From: Dyadobacter soli
Lineage (GTDB): Bacteria; Bacteroidota; Bacteroidia; Cytophagales; Spirosomataceae
Reading direction: 5' to 3'
NCBI RefSeq assembly: GCF_900101885.1
Contig: NZ_FNAN01000003.1
Span: 186,001-250,000, forward strand
DNA length: 64,000 bases
In this document: positions 41,401 through 50,141 of the stretch, one piece after another
How positions within the stretch are numbered: the stretch's first letter is position 1
How the letters are laid out: each line of letters opens with the position of its first letter
Position numbers and translations under genes: made by a program
Notes under the pieces: generated by a model
Told to the model about the DNA's origin: nothing
Database searches by the model: none
What the model saw: the letters and a program-made list of their open reading frames with translations, nothing else

Positions 41401-43751
41401 GAAGCAACCTTCGCATACAGCTCCGCCGGGGAGAATGGCTTGCTGATGTAATCGTTCATCCCTACGGTAAATGCAATATCCTTAATATCCATCATCGCCG
41501 AGGCGGTGAGCGCGATGATGGGCAGGCGCTGGTACTTTTCGTCGGGTAGCGAGCGGATATGCCGGGTGGCTTCGTAACCGTCCATTTCGGGCATTTGAAG
41601 GTCCATCAGTACAAGGTCGTAGTCGTTGGCCTGTACTTTTTCTAGGGCCACCAGGCCGTTTTCGGCGAGGTCGTACTGAATGTCCCATTGCCTCATGAAG
41701 TTCTTCATTAACAGGACGTTGATGTTGTTGTCCTCGACAATTAGCAGCTTCATCCCTTTCAGGTTGAAGTGATGGGCAGGCGCACCGTTAGATTGTTCGG
41801 CGAGGTGTTCTTCGCTGACCGGAAACGACAGGCTGAAATAGAATGCAGAGCCTTCGCCCGGCTTGCTGTCGACGTAAATCCGGCTGTTCAGTAATTCCAA
41901 AAGCCGTTTGGTAATCGTAAGGCCGAGGCCGGAACCGCCGTATTTGCGGGTAGTATCGGAGGTAGCCTGGGTGAAACTGTCGAAGATATTGTCGAGTTTT
42001 TCAGACGGGATGCCGATGCCGGTATCCTCTACACGAAAGTCGATGGTAACACGGTCGTCGAGCTGCTGCGAAACCTTAGCCGCGATGGTCACTTTGCCGC
42101 TTTCAGTGAATTTTACGGCATTACTTACCAGGTTCGTCAGGATTTGCCCCAGCCGCGTAGGGTCGCCTACCACCGTGACATTTACATCATTACCGACTTT
42201 CAGTTTCAGCATAATGCCCTTTTCGTTGGCCTTTTGCAGCACACCGGAGCGGATATTTTCCAGTAAGGACAATACATTGAAATCCACCTCCTCGAACTCG
42301 ATCTTTCCTGCCTCTATCTTGCTGAAATCCAGGATGTCGTTGATTAATACCAGCAGGTTTTCGGCTGAAAATTTCAGGATGTTGAGATACTCCATCTGCT
42401 CCGGCTTCGGGTCCTGTTGCAGCAGCAAATGCGTGAACCCGATCACTGCGTTCATAGGTGTCCGTATCTCGTGGCTCATCGTCGAAAGGAACTGCGATTT
42501 GGCCACGGCGGCCATTTCGGCCTGCTCCTTGGCCTTGATGAGTTCCTGCTCGGTTTTCTTCTGCTCGTCGATGTCCATAATGGCGCCGTAGAGCTTGGTA
42601 ACTTTGCCGTTAGCGTCGGTGAATGGCTTCCCGATCGCGTGGATGAACTTCACGCTGCCGTCGGTCAGGACAATGCGCAGGTCGAAACTGGCCGGTTTGA
42701 GGTGGTTGATGGCGTCGCGGATATGGGCTTTGTATAACGGCAGGTCGTCGGGATGGATCATTTTCGAAAACAGCTCGGTGTCCGGTCCGGTGCTGCCCGG
42801 TTCCAGGCCGAAAATGCGGAATGCCTCGTCGGACCAGTAGTTTTGGCCGGTAACGAGGTCGGCTTCCCAACTACCACTATGCGTAAGTTGCTGGGACTCC
42901 GCCAGCATGGCTTCGTTGCGGCGGATCAGCTCTTCGGCCCGTTTCCGGTGCGTAATGTCGTGCCACACCACAAGCAGCACCTTTTTGTTGCTGATTACCA
43001 CCGGGTTAAGCGTTACTTCGACGGGGAATTCTTCCCCGTCCATTCGCCGATGGATCCATTCGAAACGGTTATACCCGTTTTGATAGGCCAGCCGGTCCAT
43101 TTCCACCGATTTTTCCGACGAGCGGCGGCCATCTGGCTGGAAATCAGGTGAAAAACGGGCCGGGTGAATGGAAAGGAGCTCGCTTTTATTCCTGCACCGG
43201 AGCATTTTTACCGCGGCCTCGTTGCAATCCACAATGCCGGTTTCGTCCAGGAGCAAATGCGCGTCGGTGGAGTATTGAAAGATCACGCTGAGCTTTTCTT
43301 CTACGATTTTGCGCTGCGTAAGGTCCTGCAACACACCGTCCAGCCTGCCGGGCTGCTCTCGCTGCATTACATCGTCGTGGATGTCCGAAACAGAGCCCAC
43401 CATGCGCTCAGGCTTGCCGTTTTCAAAGCGCACATTGCCGCGGCATTCGAAGTACCGGTAGCCGTTGGTTTTGGTTTTAAGTCGGACGTGCACCAGGTAG
43501 GGCACATTGTTCTCAAATTGTTCGCGGATCGCGTCGGCTACCGTTTGTTTATCGTCGGGATGTACCAGCAGCTCGGTAAATGCTTCATATCCCGTAGGTA
43601 TTTCTCCCGGATGGTAACCGAGGAGCTCGAAAAACCGATCGGACCAAACCTGCTTGTCCGTAGCAAAAACCCAGTCCCATATCCCCGCGTTGATACCGGC
43701 AATGACCATATCGAGCGATTCGGACGAGAACTTGGATTGCATGTTGGACAT
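41385..43751 (-). CDS. PAS-domain hybrid histidine kinase
   Basis: 788 residues, soluble. Three PAS modules (about 10-130, 150-275 and 285-400; G-I-W-D-W-V-F-A-T-D-K at the first, W-E-A-D-L-V-T-G-Q-N-Y at the third) are followed by the dimerisation domain with H427 in M-S-H-E-I-R-T-P-M-N-A, the ATPase domain (N-L-V-S-N-A-V-K-F; D-T-G-I-G-I; G-S-G-L-G-L) and a C-terminal receiver (E-D-N-N-I-N; D717 in L-M-D-L-Q-M-P; K in I-S-K-P-F). With no output domain of its own it probably passes phosphate to a separate regulator. It is divergent from the receiver gene at 44044 across a 292-base gap. Confidence 0.9.
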   Translation of the reverse strand: MSNMQSKFSSESLDMVIAGINAGIWDWVFATDKQVWSDRFFELLGYHPGEIPTGYEAFTELLVHPDDKQTVADAIREQFENNVPYLVHVRLKTKTNGYRYFECRGNVRFENGKPERMVGSVSDIHDDVMQREQPGRLDGVLQDLTQRKIVEEKLSVIFQYSTDAHLLLDETGIVDCNEAAVKMLRCRNKSELLSIHPARFSPDFQPDGRRSSEKSVEMDRLAYQNGYNRFEWIHRRMDGEEFPVEVTLNPVVISNKKVLLVVWHDITHRKRAEELIRRNEAMLAESQQLTHSGSWEADLVTGQNYWSDEAFRIFGLEPGSTGPDTELFSKMIHPDDLPLYKAHIRDAINHLKPASFDLRIVLTDGSVKFIHAIGKPFTDANGKVTKLYGAIMDIDEQKKTEQELIKAKEQAEMAAVAKSQFLSTMSHEIRTPMNAVIGFTHLLLQQDPKPEQMEYLNILKFSAENLLVLINDILDFSKIEAGKIEFEEVDFNVLSLLENIRSGVLQKANEKGIMLKLKVGNDVNVTVVGDPTRLGQILTNLVSNAVKFTESGKVTIAAKVSQQLDDRVTIDFRVEDTGIGIPSEKLDNIFDSFTQATSDTTRKYGGSGLGLTITKRLLELLNSRIYVDSKPGEGSAFYFSLSFPVSEEHLAEQSNGAPAHHFNLKGMKLLIVEDNNINVLLMKNFMRQWDIQYDLAENGLVALEKVQANDYDLVLMDLQMPEMDGYEATRHIRSLPDEKYQRLPIIALTASAMMDIKDIAFTVGMNDYISKPFSPAELYAKVASYRKK

Positions 43752-44043
43752 ATAGAATTAATTCGTATAAAATTAAAACAATTTCCGAATCTCAAAACCT
43801 TTAAAAGAACTTTGCCTACTCTTTTCAGAAACGCATCCTGATGAAACTTTTTAAGCGGTCGCTCAAACCTTCCGATAGCGTGTCCCCAAAATACAAGCAC
43901 TTTTGACCCGATGCAATACCTTTTGATTTTTTGTCGCCGCCCGTTGATAACCGGTTTCCGGTTTATTGATAGAGAAGTGTAATCTTGAAGCCGAGGCTAC
44001 TCCGGAGAACCTTTCAAAATACCCTAACCTTAACAAACTGGCA

Positions 44044-44505
44044 ATGGCAACTTCGAAAAAAATAACGGTGCTTTATGTAGACGACGAAATTCACAATCTG
44101 AATTCCTTCAAGGCAACTTTTCGTAAAGAGTTTGAGGTGATTACCGCCGGTTCTGCCGCCGAAGCCCTGGAGATTTTACAAAAGGATTCCGTACATATTG
44201 TTATCACAGATCATCGTATGCCTGGAATGACGGGCGTCGATTTTCTGATCAGGGTTTTGGAAATGTATCCTGATGTAATGAGGGTCCTATTGACGGGCTT
44301 CGCCGAGCTTACCGCCGTTGCCGAGGCCCTGAGCAGGGGCCAGGTTCATTATCGTATGGAAAAACCCTGGGACGAGGAGCAAATCAGGGTGGTCATCAAT
44401 GCTTCGTACGAGATTTCGTTGCTCCGGATGAAAGGCGGGCAGAGGCAGGACGTAGATGTCGCCAGCGAGCTCGAATTTATTCTAAGACAAAACCTCCTGT
44501 CATAG
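44044..44505 (+). CDS. Single-domain response regulator (RpfG/HupR-like receiver)
   Basis: 153 residues from the ATG at 44044; the frame extends upstream to a TTG, but that adds sequence with no receiver pattern. D13/D14 in Y-V-D-D-E, D56 in I-T-D-H-R-M-P-G-M-T-G and K in M-E-K-P-W are present. The T-D-H-R-M-P-G-M-T-G form and the W-D-E-E-Q-I tail are typical of receivers attached to HD-GYP or NtrC-type outputs, yet no output follows; about 25 residues remain after the domain. It precedes the PAS kinase at 44600, its probable partner. Confidence 0.9.
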   Translation: MATSKKITVLYVDDEIHNLNSFKATFRKEFEVITAGSAAEALEILQKDSVHIVITDHRMPGMTGVDFLIRVLEMYPDVMRVLLTGFAELTAVAEALSRGQVHYRMEKPWDEEQIRVVINASYEISLLRMKGGQRQDVDVASELEFILRQNLLS

Positions 44506-44599
44506 GTTTTCGATATTTAATCCCAAAAGTCTGATCAGCGTTGGTATTCTGCCGTCACCCGCGTAACTTGGTAGGGATTGAAATGGCGAAAACCTCGAT

Positions 44600-46633
44600 A
44601 TGAACGCAGAAACAGATGCGTTGCGCAAGCGCATTGAAGAACTGGAAGCGGAATTGGACAAGGCCCGGCTGGGTCACCCCGGCGGAGGCGATACACTCGC
44701 ATACATACAGGAAATGGAAGGGCGTTTCCGCGCCATTGCCGATACTGCGCCGGTGCTGATCTGGCTCTCAGGCCCCGATAAACTCTGCTATTTTTTTAAC
44801 AAAGGCTGGCTCAATTTCACGGGACGGACCATGGAGCAGGAGCTCGGAAACGGCTGGGCGGAAGGCGTTCACCCCGATGATTTTGATCGCTGCCTCGACA
44901 TTTATGTTTCCCATTTCGACGCACGCAAGGAGTTCAGTATGGATTACCGGCTGCGCAGGCACGACGGGGGATACCGGTGGATTTCGGACAAAGGCGTGCC
45001 GCGGTATACTGCAACCGGCACTTTTATCGGCTATGTGGGAGGTTGTATGGACATTCATGACCAAATCATGTTCGCGGAGCAGATGGAAATGCAGGTGGAG
45101 GAGCGGACGCGGCAACTGAAACATTCGGAACAGTTCCTGCAATCGATCCTGAATACGGCCGGTAACGGCATTGCTTCCTATGAACCGATACGGAACCCGG
45201 CGGGGAGGATCATGGATTTCGGGATTGTTTATTCCAATGACGACGTGCTGACGCCCGATACGACGGAAGGCGGGAGCGTGGCGGGCAAAACCTGCCGCGA
45301 AGTGTACCCGGGCATTTTCAGGAACGGCGTGTTCGAAAAGCTGGTCAAATGCATAGAGACCGGACGGCCGGACAGCTATCAGATCGACGTCAGGCAGGGC
45401 GGTAACATCGTTTGGTATGATGCGTCTATTGAAAAACTGGCGGACAGCGTGACGGTAACCACCCGGAATATTTCGGAAGAACTCAAATCCGACCTCAAAC
45501 TCAAAGACCTGAACCGGCAGCTCGCCATTCAAAACTCGATTTTCAAACACTCCGAAGAAAATGCCAACATCGGCAGCTATGCCTGGAATGTGGCGACCAA
45601 CGAGCTCGAATGCTCGGATAACCTTTACCGGCTCATTGGCTACAAGCCGCGGGAGTTTATTCCTTCATTTGAACAGTTCCTTTCATTTCTCCATCCCGAC
45701 GACCGCCACCAGGCGATCCGCGACGGTATCCGGGCGTACGAAACGAAGGTAATTGTTCAGAATATTTACCGGGTTATCACCCAAAACGGCGATATCAAGC
45801 ATTTCAGGCTGAGTGGAAACTTTATCCGGGAAGGGGATAACCATTTGATGATCGGTGCATTGCAGGATGTGACCAAGGATTTCGAGCTTAGCGACGCGTT
45901 ACATAAGAAGAACATGGAACTCCGCCGGAACAACGAGGAGCTGGCGTCGTTCAGTTACGTGGCCTCGCACGATTTGCAGGAGCCATTGCGCAAGATCCGG
46001 GCATTCAGCAGCCGGATCATGGAAAAGGAATCCGAGCATTTTTCGGAAGGTACGAAGGATTATTTCGCACGAATCATCGCGGCTTCGGTACGGATGCAAA
46101 AGCTGATCGAGGCATTGCTGAGCTATTCCGGGACCAGCGGTGTGAATTTTAAATTCGTCGAAACCGACCTGAACAGCATTGCCGACGAGGTGAAAAGCGA
46201 CCTGGAAGAACTGATTACCGAAAAAGACGCGGTAGTGGAGGTGCAAAAGCTGCCGGTATTGCCAGTGATCCCCGTCCAGTTCCACCAGCTTTTACAGAAC
46301 CTCATCGGCAACGGTATCAAATACAGTAGCCCCGACCGGAAGCCCGTTGTACGCGTAGGATACGACATGGTGGAAAACAACGATGGGCAGGGTAAGTTCT
46401 GCCGTATCAGCGTTACCGACAATGGTATCGGGTTCGATCAGCGTTACGAAAACCGCATATTTGACCTTTTCCAGAGGCTGCACGGAAAGAATGAGTACGA
46501 GGGTACCGGCATTGGCCTGGCCATTTGCAAAAAAATCGCGCAGAACCATCACGGCTACATTACGGCGGAAGGTACGCCAGGCGTGGGCTCCGTTTTCCAC
46601 GTTTACATTCCTGCCAGCGTAGGGCAGCATTAA
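44600..46633 (+). CDS. PAS-domain sensor histidine kinase
   Basis: 677 residues, soluble. A short coiled N-terminus precedes three PAS modules (about 37-160, 180-295 and 315-430; the first with a PAC tail Y-R-W-I-S-D-K-G-V-P). The phytochrome-type dimerisation domain carries H457 in V-A-S-H-D-L-Q-E-P-L-R-K-I, and the ATPase domain has N-L-I-G-N-G-I-K-Y, D-N-G-I-G-F and G-T-G-I-G-L-A-I. No receiver is attached. The single receiver 95 bases upstream in the same direction is the natural phospho-acceptor. This transcript ends before the sulfatase-operon leader. Confidence 0.9.
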   Translation: MNAETDALRKRIEELEAELDKARLGHPGGGDTLAYIQEMEGRFRAIADTAPVLIWLSGPDKLCYFFNKGWLNFTGRTMEQELGNGWAEGVHPDDFDRCLDIYVSHFDARKEFSMDYRLRRHDGGYRWISDKGVPRYTATGTFIGYVGGCMDIHDQIMFAEQMEMQVEERTRQLKHSEQFLQSILNTAGNGIASYEPIRNPAGRIMDFGIVYSNDDVLTPDTTEGGSVAGKTCREVYPGIFRNGVFEKLVKCIETGRPDSYQIDVRQGGNIVWYDASIEKLADSVTVTTRNISEELKSDLKLKDLNRQLAIQNSIFKHSEENANIGSYAWNVATNELECSDNLYRLIGYKPREFIPSFEQFLSFLHPDDRHQAIRDGIRAYETKVIVQNIYRVITQNGDIKHFRLSGNFIREGDNHLMIGALQDVTKDFELSDALHKKNMELRRNNEELASFSYVASHDLQEPLRKIRAFSSRIMEKESEHFSEGTKDYFARIIAASVRMQKLIEALLSYSGTSGVNFKFVETDLNSIADEVKSDLEELITEKDAVVEVQKLPVLPVIPVQFHQLLQNLIGNGIKYSSPDRKPVVRVGYDMVENNDGQGKFCRISVTDNGIGFDQRYENRIFDLFQRLHGKNEYEGTGIGLAICKKIAQNHHGYITAEGTPGVGSVFHVYIPASVGQH

Positions 46634-46678
46634 TTTTCTCTCACAATCCCTTGCGTTTTAATTTTCAATAAGTTTACT

Positions 46679-46709
46679 TTGTCTATCATATTTATAGACT
46701 ATATAAAAT
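46679..46709 (+). promoter_or_regulatory. Putative promoter with embedded palindrome, sulfatase operon
   Basis: TTG (46679-46681) and TA (46702-46703) are 20 bases apart, the normal spacing of Bacteroidota -33 and -7 elements, although the -7 box TATAAAAT is a poor match. Between them lies the inverted repeat GTCTAT-CATATTT-ATAGAC (46681-46699). A palindrome in this position is a typical place for a repressor or activator to bind. Confidence 0.4.
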
Positions 46710-46768
46710 GACTTGCCCGATTAACCACCAGTCAGGCAAAACATTTGTCCAAAATTCGTATCGTACCT

Positions 46769-46879
46769 ATGAAAGCGAAAGATGTACTTCTTATCCAATC
46801 TTCGGAGCTATCCGCGACCGGGAGGATGGTGGTTTCTGATTGTCCCCGTATCACAGCCGCGTGCTGTTCCTGTTGTTGA
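46769..46879 (+). CDS. Cysteine-rich leader peptide upstream of sulfatase operon
   Basis: An ATG-started ORF of 36 codons, too short for standard ORF callers. The peptide begins M-K-A-K-D-V-L-L-I-Q and ends T-A-A-C-C-S-C-C followed directly by TGA; Cys makes up 5 of 36 residues (25, 32, 33, 35, 36), four of them in the last five codons. Placing scarce-amino-acid codons at the very end of a short leader is the hallmark of attenuation peptides, and polycysteine leaders upstream of sulfur genes are known in actinobacteria. Downstream lie SusC, SusD and three sulfatases, functions that would be needed when cysteine or sulfate is short. A metal-binding small protein is an alternative. Translation has not been shown. 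Confidence 0.6.
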   Translation: MKAKDVLLIQSSELSATGRMVVSDCPRITAACCSCC

Positions 46880-46949
46880 CTTCCTGACGATTCCCTGAAT
46901 ACTCAGTAATCCTGCTGATCGGCGTATGAGGCGTACGCGGATCAGGAAC
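46866..46949 (+). promoter_or_regulatory. Candidate attenuator with mutually exclusive RNA pairings
   Basis: Segment C (GATCAGGAAC, 46940-46949) can pair with three upstream partners, one at a time: segment A GTTCCTG (46866-46872, inside the Cys codons), segment B TTCCTGA (46881-46887, just past the leader stop), or CTGATC (46915-46920) within a hairpin that also pairs GCGTA (46922-46926) with TACGC (46934-46938). A ribosome stalled at the Cys codons would cover A, and a terminating one would cover A and B. There is no T-run behind the hairpin, so the mechanism (Rho, intrinsic or translational) is open. Confidence 0.45.
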
Positions 46950-47055
46950 TTCCCGCATATCCGTACCGCTCGGGCATAGCTTGTTTGTGGTCGCGTATAT
47001 GCATGAGGGTGAGCCTTCTTGTGCCTCAAGTATCCATTTTATTTCACCACAAATA

Positions 47056-50000
47056 ATGATCAGACATCTATTCCGCCTGTTCTTGCTGACGGGCTTGGTA
47101 TTCACAGGTTTTTACCGTGCCTCGGCACAGGACGCCATAACGGGCGTGGTAAAAGACGAATCGGGGCAGGGATTGCCCGGCGCAACGGTGGTCGAGAAAG
47201 GCTCTGCGAAATACGCATTGACGGACATCGACGGGAAGTTCAGCATTCCGCCTGCCAAGGAGTTCCCATTCACATTGCAAATCAGCATTACGGGCTTCCA
47301 GCAGCAGGAAATCGAGATTTACGAGCAGCCATCGGAAGCCGTGGAAATCGTGTTGAAAACCGCCAACCTGCTCGACGAAGTGGTAGTGGTGGGTTACGGC
47401 GAGCAGAAACGGAAGGACATCACGGGCTCGGTGGCGTCGGTGCCGATCGAGATCAAAAGTCAGCCGGTAGCGTCCGTAGAGCGCCTTTTGCAAGGTTCCG
47501 TCGCAGGTGCGGTGGTTACGCAGACTTCCGGGCAGCCGGGCGGAGGCGTGAGCGTGCAGATACGCGGGAACAACTCCATTACGGCCGGTAGCGATCCATT
47601 GTATGTAATCGATGGTTTTCCTATCAATAACGACTACGGCGTGGCTGATGCGGGCGTAACCAACGGCTCGAAAATCAACCCGCTTTCTTCCATTAATACG
47701 GCTGATATTGAGAATATTGATGTATTGAAAGATGCTTCTGCGACGGCGATCTACGGTTCGCGCGGCGCGAATGGGGTGGTGATTATTACTACTAAAAGCG
47801 GTTCGAAAAACAAGTCGTCCATTAACTACGATGCTTTTTACGGTACGCAGAAAGTACTCCGCACCTTGCCTTTGCTGAATGCCGCGCAATGGTGGCAACT
47901 GCGGAAAGACGCGGCTGCCAACTCGGGCAAAACCGTTTCCATTCCTAATATTGCGGGCTATTCGCTCGATACCACCGGCACAGGTACCGACTGGCAGGAC
48001 GCCGCATTCCGCAGCGCTTCGCTACAAAGCCATAACCTTTCCATTCTTTCGGGATCTGACAAAACGAAGCTGGCTATTTCAGGTAACTATTTCAAACAGG
48101 ATGGTATCCTGCAAAACACCGACTTTCGTCGTTTCTCGGCGCGCATTAATCTGGATCACCAGTACAGCGACCGCCTGCGCATTTTCACCAGTCTGAACGC
48201 CAGCAACACCAAAGCCAATGTAGCGCCTGCCGCCATCGTGGCCAACCTGCTCCTGACGCCGCCTTCGCTGCCTATTTACCAGAACGACGGCTCATTTGTA
48301 GTGAACAGCCCGTTCGAATCCGCATTGCAAAACCCGATCAACTCGCTTTACAACCAGTTGAACGAGACCATCACCAACCGCTTCCTCGGTAATGTTTCGG
48401 CCGAGTATACCATTGCGGACGGCCTGAAAGCCAAAGTGCTGATCGGTGCCGATGTGGTGGGGAACAAGCAGAACCGGTACTTGCCGAGCACGACGTCGGA
48501 AGGACAAGCGCTGAGTGGTAATGCGATCGTAGGATCGATTTTTACGACTAACTGGCTGAATGAGAATACCATCAGCTACGATAAAGAGATTAACGAAAAG
48601 AATAAAATCAATGCGGTAGCCGGTTTCACAGCGCAGGTTTCCCAAACCAAAGGCGCCATTGCCGAAGCGGCGGGTTTCGCGACCGACGATTTTGAATATA
48701 ACAACCTTGCAACCGGTATTACCAACGTCGCGCCGCGCTCACTGGCCGACAAATGGGCGTTGGCTTCGTACCTCGGCCGTATTAACTACATTTTCGACGA
48801 ACGTTACCTGTTTACATTCACCCTGCGTGCGGATGGCGCCTCCAAATTCGGTAGCGGTAACAAATGGGGCTATTTCCCCTCCGCGGCGGTCGGCTGGAAT
48901 GTGAATGAGGAGAAATTCTTCCAGCGTTTCAAGAAGATCAGCTTGCTGAAACTACGTTTGAGCGCCGGACAAACCGGTAACCAGAGCATTCCTTCGTACC
49001 AGTCGCTGTCGCAGCTGAGCTATTTCCGCTACAACTTCTCGAACACCACTGTTTCCGGTTTCGCGCCAAATACTGTTCCTAACCCGAACCTCGGCTGGGA
49101 GAAAACATTCCAGGTGGATTTTGGGGTAGATTTAGGTTTGTTTAAAAACCGCCTTAACATTATCGCGGACTATTATTACAAAAAGACTACGGATCTCCTT
49201 CTTACCCGCACAGTACCAGGCACTTCTGGTTTGTCGGATTTTTACAACGGGCAGGCTTCGGTGGTGTACCAGAACATCGGTGCGGTTTCTAACCAGGGTA
49301 TCGAGTTGTATATCAATTCAAGAAACCTGGAAGGTGCTTTTAAATGGAACACGATCTTTATTCTTGCTAAAAACACCAACAAAATCCTGAGCCTTGGAGA
49401 TGGTGTGGACCAGATCATTCCCGTGATTTCAGCGCCTTCGATCGCGAAAGTGGGTTACCCGCTCGGCTCGTTCATCGTGTACAAAACCGACGGCATTATC
49501 CAGGAAGGCGACACGCCGTTGACCCCGCAGCAGAACAAAAGCCCCGGCGGCCAGAAATACAAGGATATCAATGGCGACGGCTCGATCACACAGGCAGGCG
49601 ATCGCGTGGTAGTGAAAAACCAGCCCGCATTGACAGGCGGTATCACCAACACATTCAATTATAAAGGTTTTGACCTGACCATTTTCTTCCAGGCATCGCT
49701 CGGCGGCAAACTTTACAATGCCAACCGCGCTAACCTCGAACTCGGAACTGGTTACGTGAATGCCTCGACCGTGGTACTCGACCGCTGGACGCCTACCAAC
49801 ACCAATACCGACGTGAAAGCGGCCTACCAGGACCCGGCGATCACGATTTCGGACCGGTTCATCGAAGACGCGACCTACTACCGTTTGAAGAACCTCTCGC
49901 TCGGCTACAACTTCCCGAAAGAGCTGATTTCCAAGCTGCGTATCGAAAACCTCCGTGTGTACGTATCGGCGCAGAACCCGAAAACCTGGACCAAATACAC

Positions 50001-50115
50001 CGGGTTCGACCCGGAGGTGAGCTTGAACGGCCAGTCGCTGATCAACAAAGGTGTAGACCAGGGCGTGTATCCGAACAATAAATCTTACCAGGTGGGTCTG
50101 TCCCTCACATTCTGA
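47056..50115 (+). CDS. SusC/RagA TonB-dependent receptor of the sulfatase operon
   Basis: 1019 residues from the ATG at 47056, which opens a proper signal peptide (F-R-L-F-L-L-T-G-L-V-F-T-G-F-Y); the frame reaches back to a TTG at 46981 but that extension is not signal-like. A carboxypeptidase-regulatory-like domain (about 25-105) is followed by the SusC box V-V-V-V-G-Y-G, plug and barrel, ending in Q-V-G-L-S-L-T-F. It has no STN domain, so unlike the first SusC it does not signal to a FecR protein. It should import sulfated oligomers or other sulfated compounds captured by the SusD partner 26 bases downstream. Confidence 0.93.
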   Translation: MIRHLFRLFLLTGLVFTGFYRASAQDAITGVVKDESGQGLPGATVVEKGSAKYALTDIDGKFSIPPAKEFPFTLQISITGFQQQEIEIYEQPSEAVEIVLKTANLLDEVVVVGYGEQKRKDITGSVASVPIEIKSQPVASVERLLQGSVAGAVVTQTSGQPGGGVSVQIRGNNSITAGSDPLYVIDGFPINNDYGVADAGVTNGSKINPLSSINTADIENIDVLKDASATAIYGSRGANGVVIITTKSGSKNKSSINYDAFYGTQKVLRTLPLLNAAQWWQLRKDAAANSGKTVSIPNIAGYSLDTTGTGTDWQDAAFRSASLQSHNLSILSGSDKTKLAISGNYFKQDGILQNTDFRRFSARINLDHQYSDRLRIFTSLNASNTKANVAPAAIVANLLLTPPSLPIYQNDGSFVVNSPFESALQNPINSLYNQLNETITNRFLGNVSAEYTIADGLKAKVLIGADVVGNKQNRYLPSTTSEGQALSGNAIVGSIFTTNWLNENTISYDKEINEKNKINAVAGFTAQVSQTKGAIAEAAGFATDDFEYNNLATGITNVAPRSLADKWALASYLGRINYIFDERYLFTFTLRADGASKFGSGNKWGYFPSAAVGWNVNEEKFFQRFKKISLLKLRLSAGQTGNQSIPSYQSLSQLSYFRYNFSNTTVSGFAPNTVPNPNLGWEKTFQVDFGVDLGLFKNRLNIIADYYYKKTTDLLLTRTVPGTSGLSDFYNGQASVVYQNIGAVSNQGIELYINSRNLEGAFKWNTIFILAKNTNKILSLGDGVDQIIPVISAPSIAKVGYPLGSFIVYKTDGIIQEGDTPLTPQQNKSPGGQKYKDINGDGSITQAGDRVVVKNQPALTGGITNTFNYKGFDLTIFFQASLGGKLYNANRANLELGTGYVNASTVVLDRWTPTNTNTDVKAAYQDPAITISDRFIEDATYYRLKNLSLGYNFPKELISKLRIENLRVYVSAQNPKTWTKYTGFDPEVSLNGQSLINKGVDQGVYPNNKSYQVGLSLTF

Positions 50116-50141
50116 TAACCACCATTCCAAAATCGATTGAA

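Noticed and set aside
46915..46945. Hairpin as a classic intrinsic terminator
   Set aside because: The stem is good but no T-tract follows, so it is described only as part of a possible attenuator.
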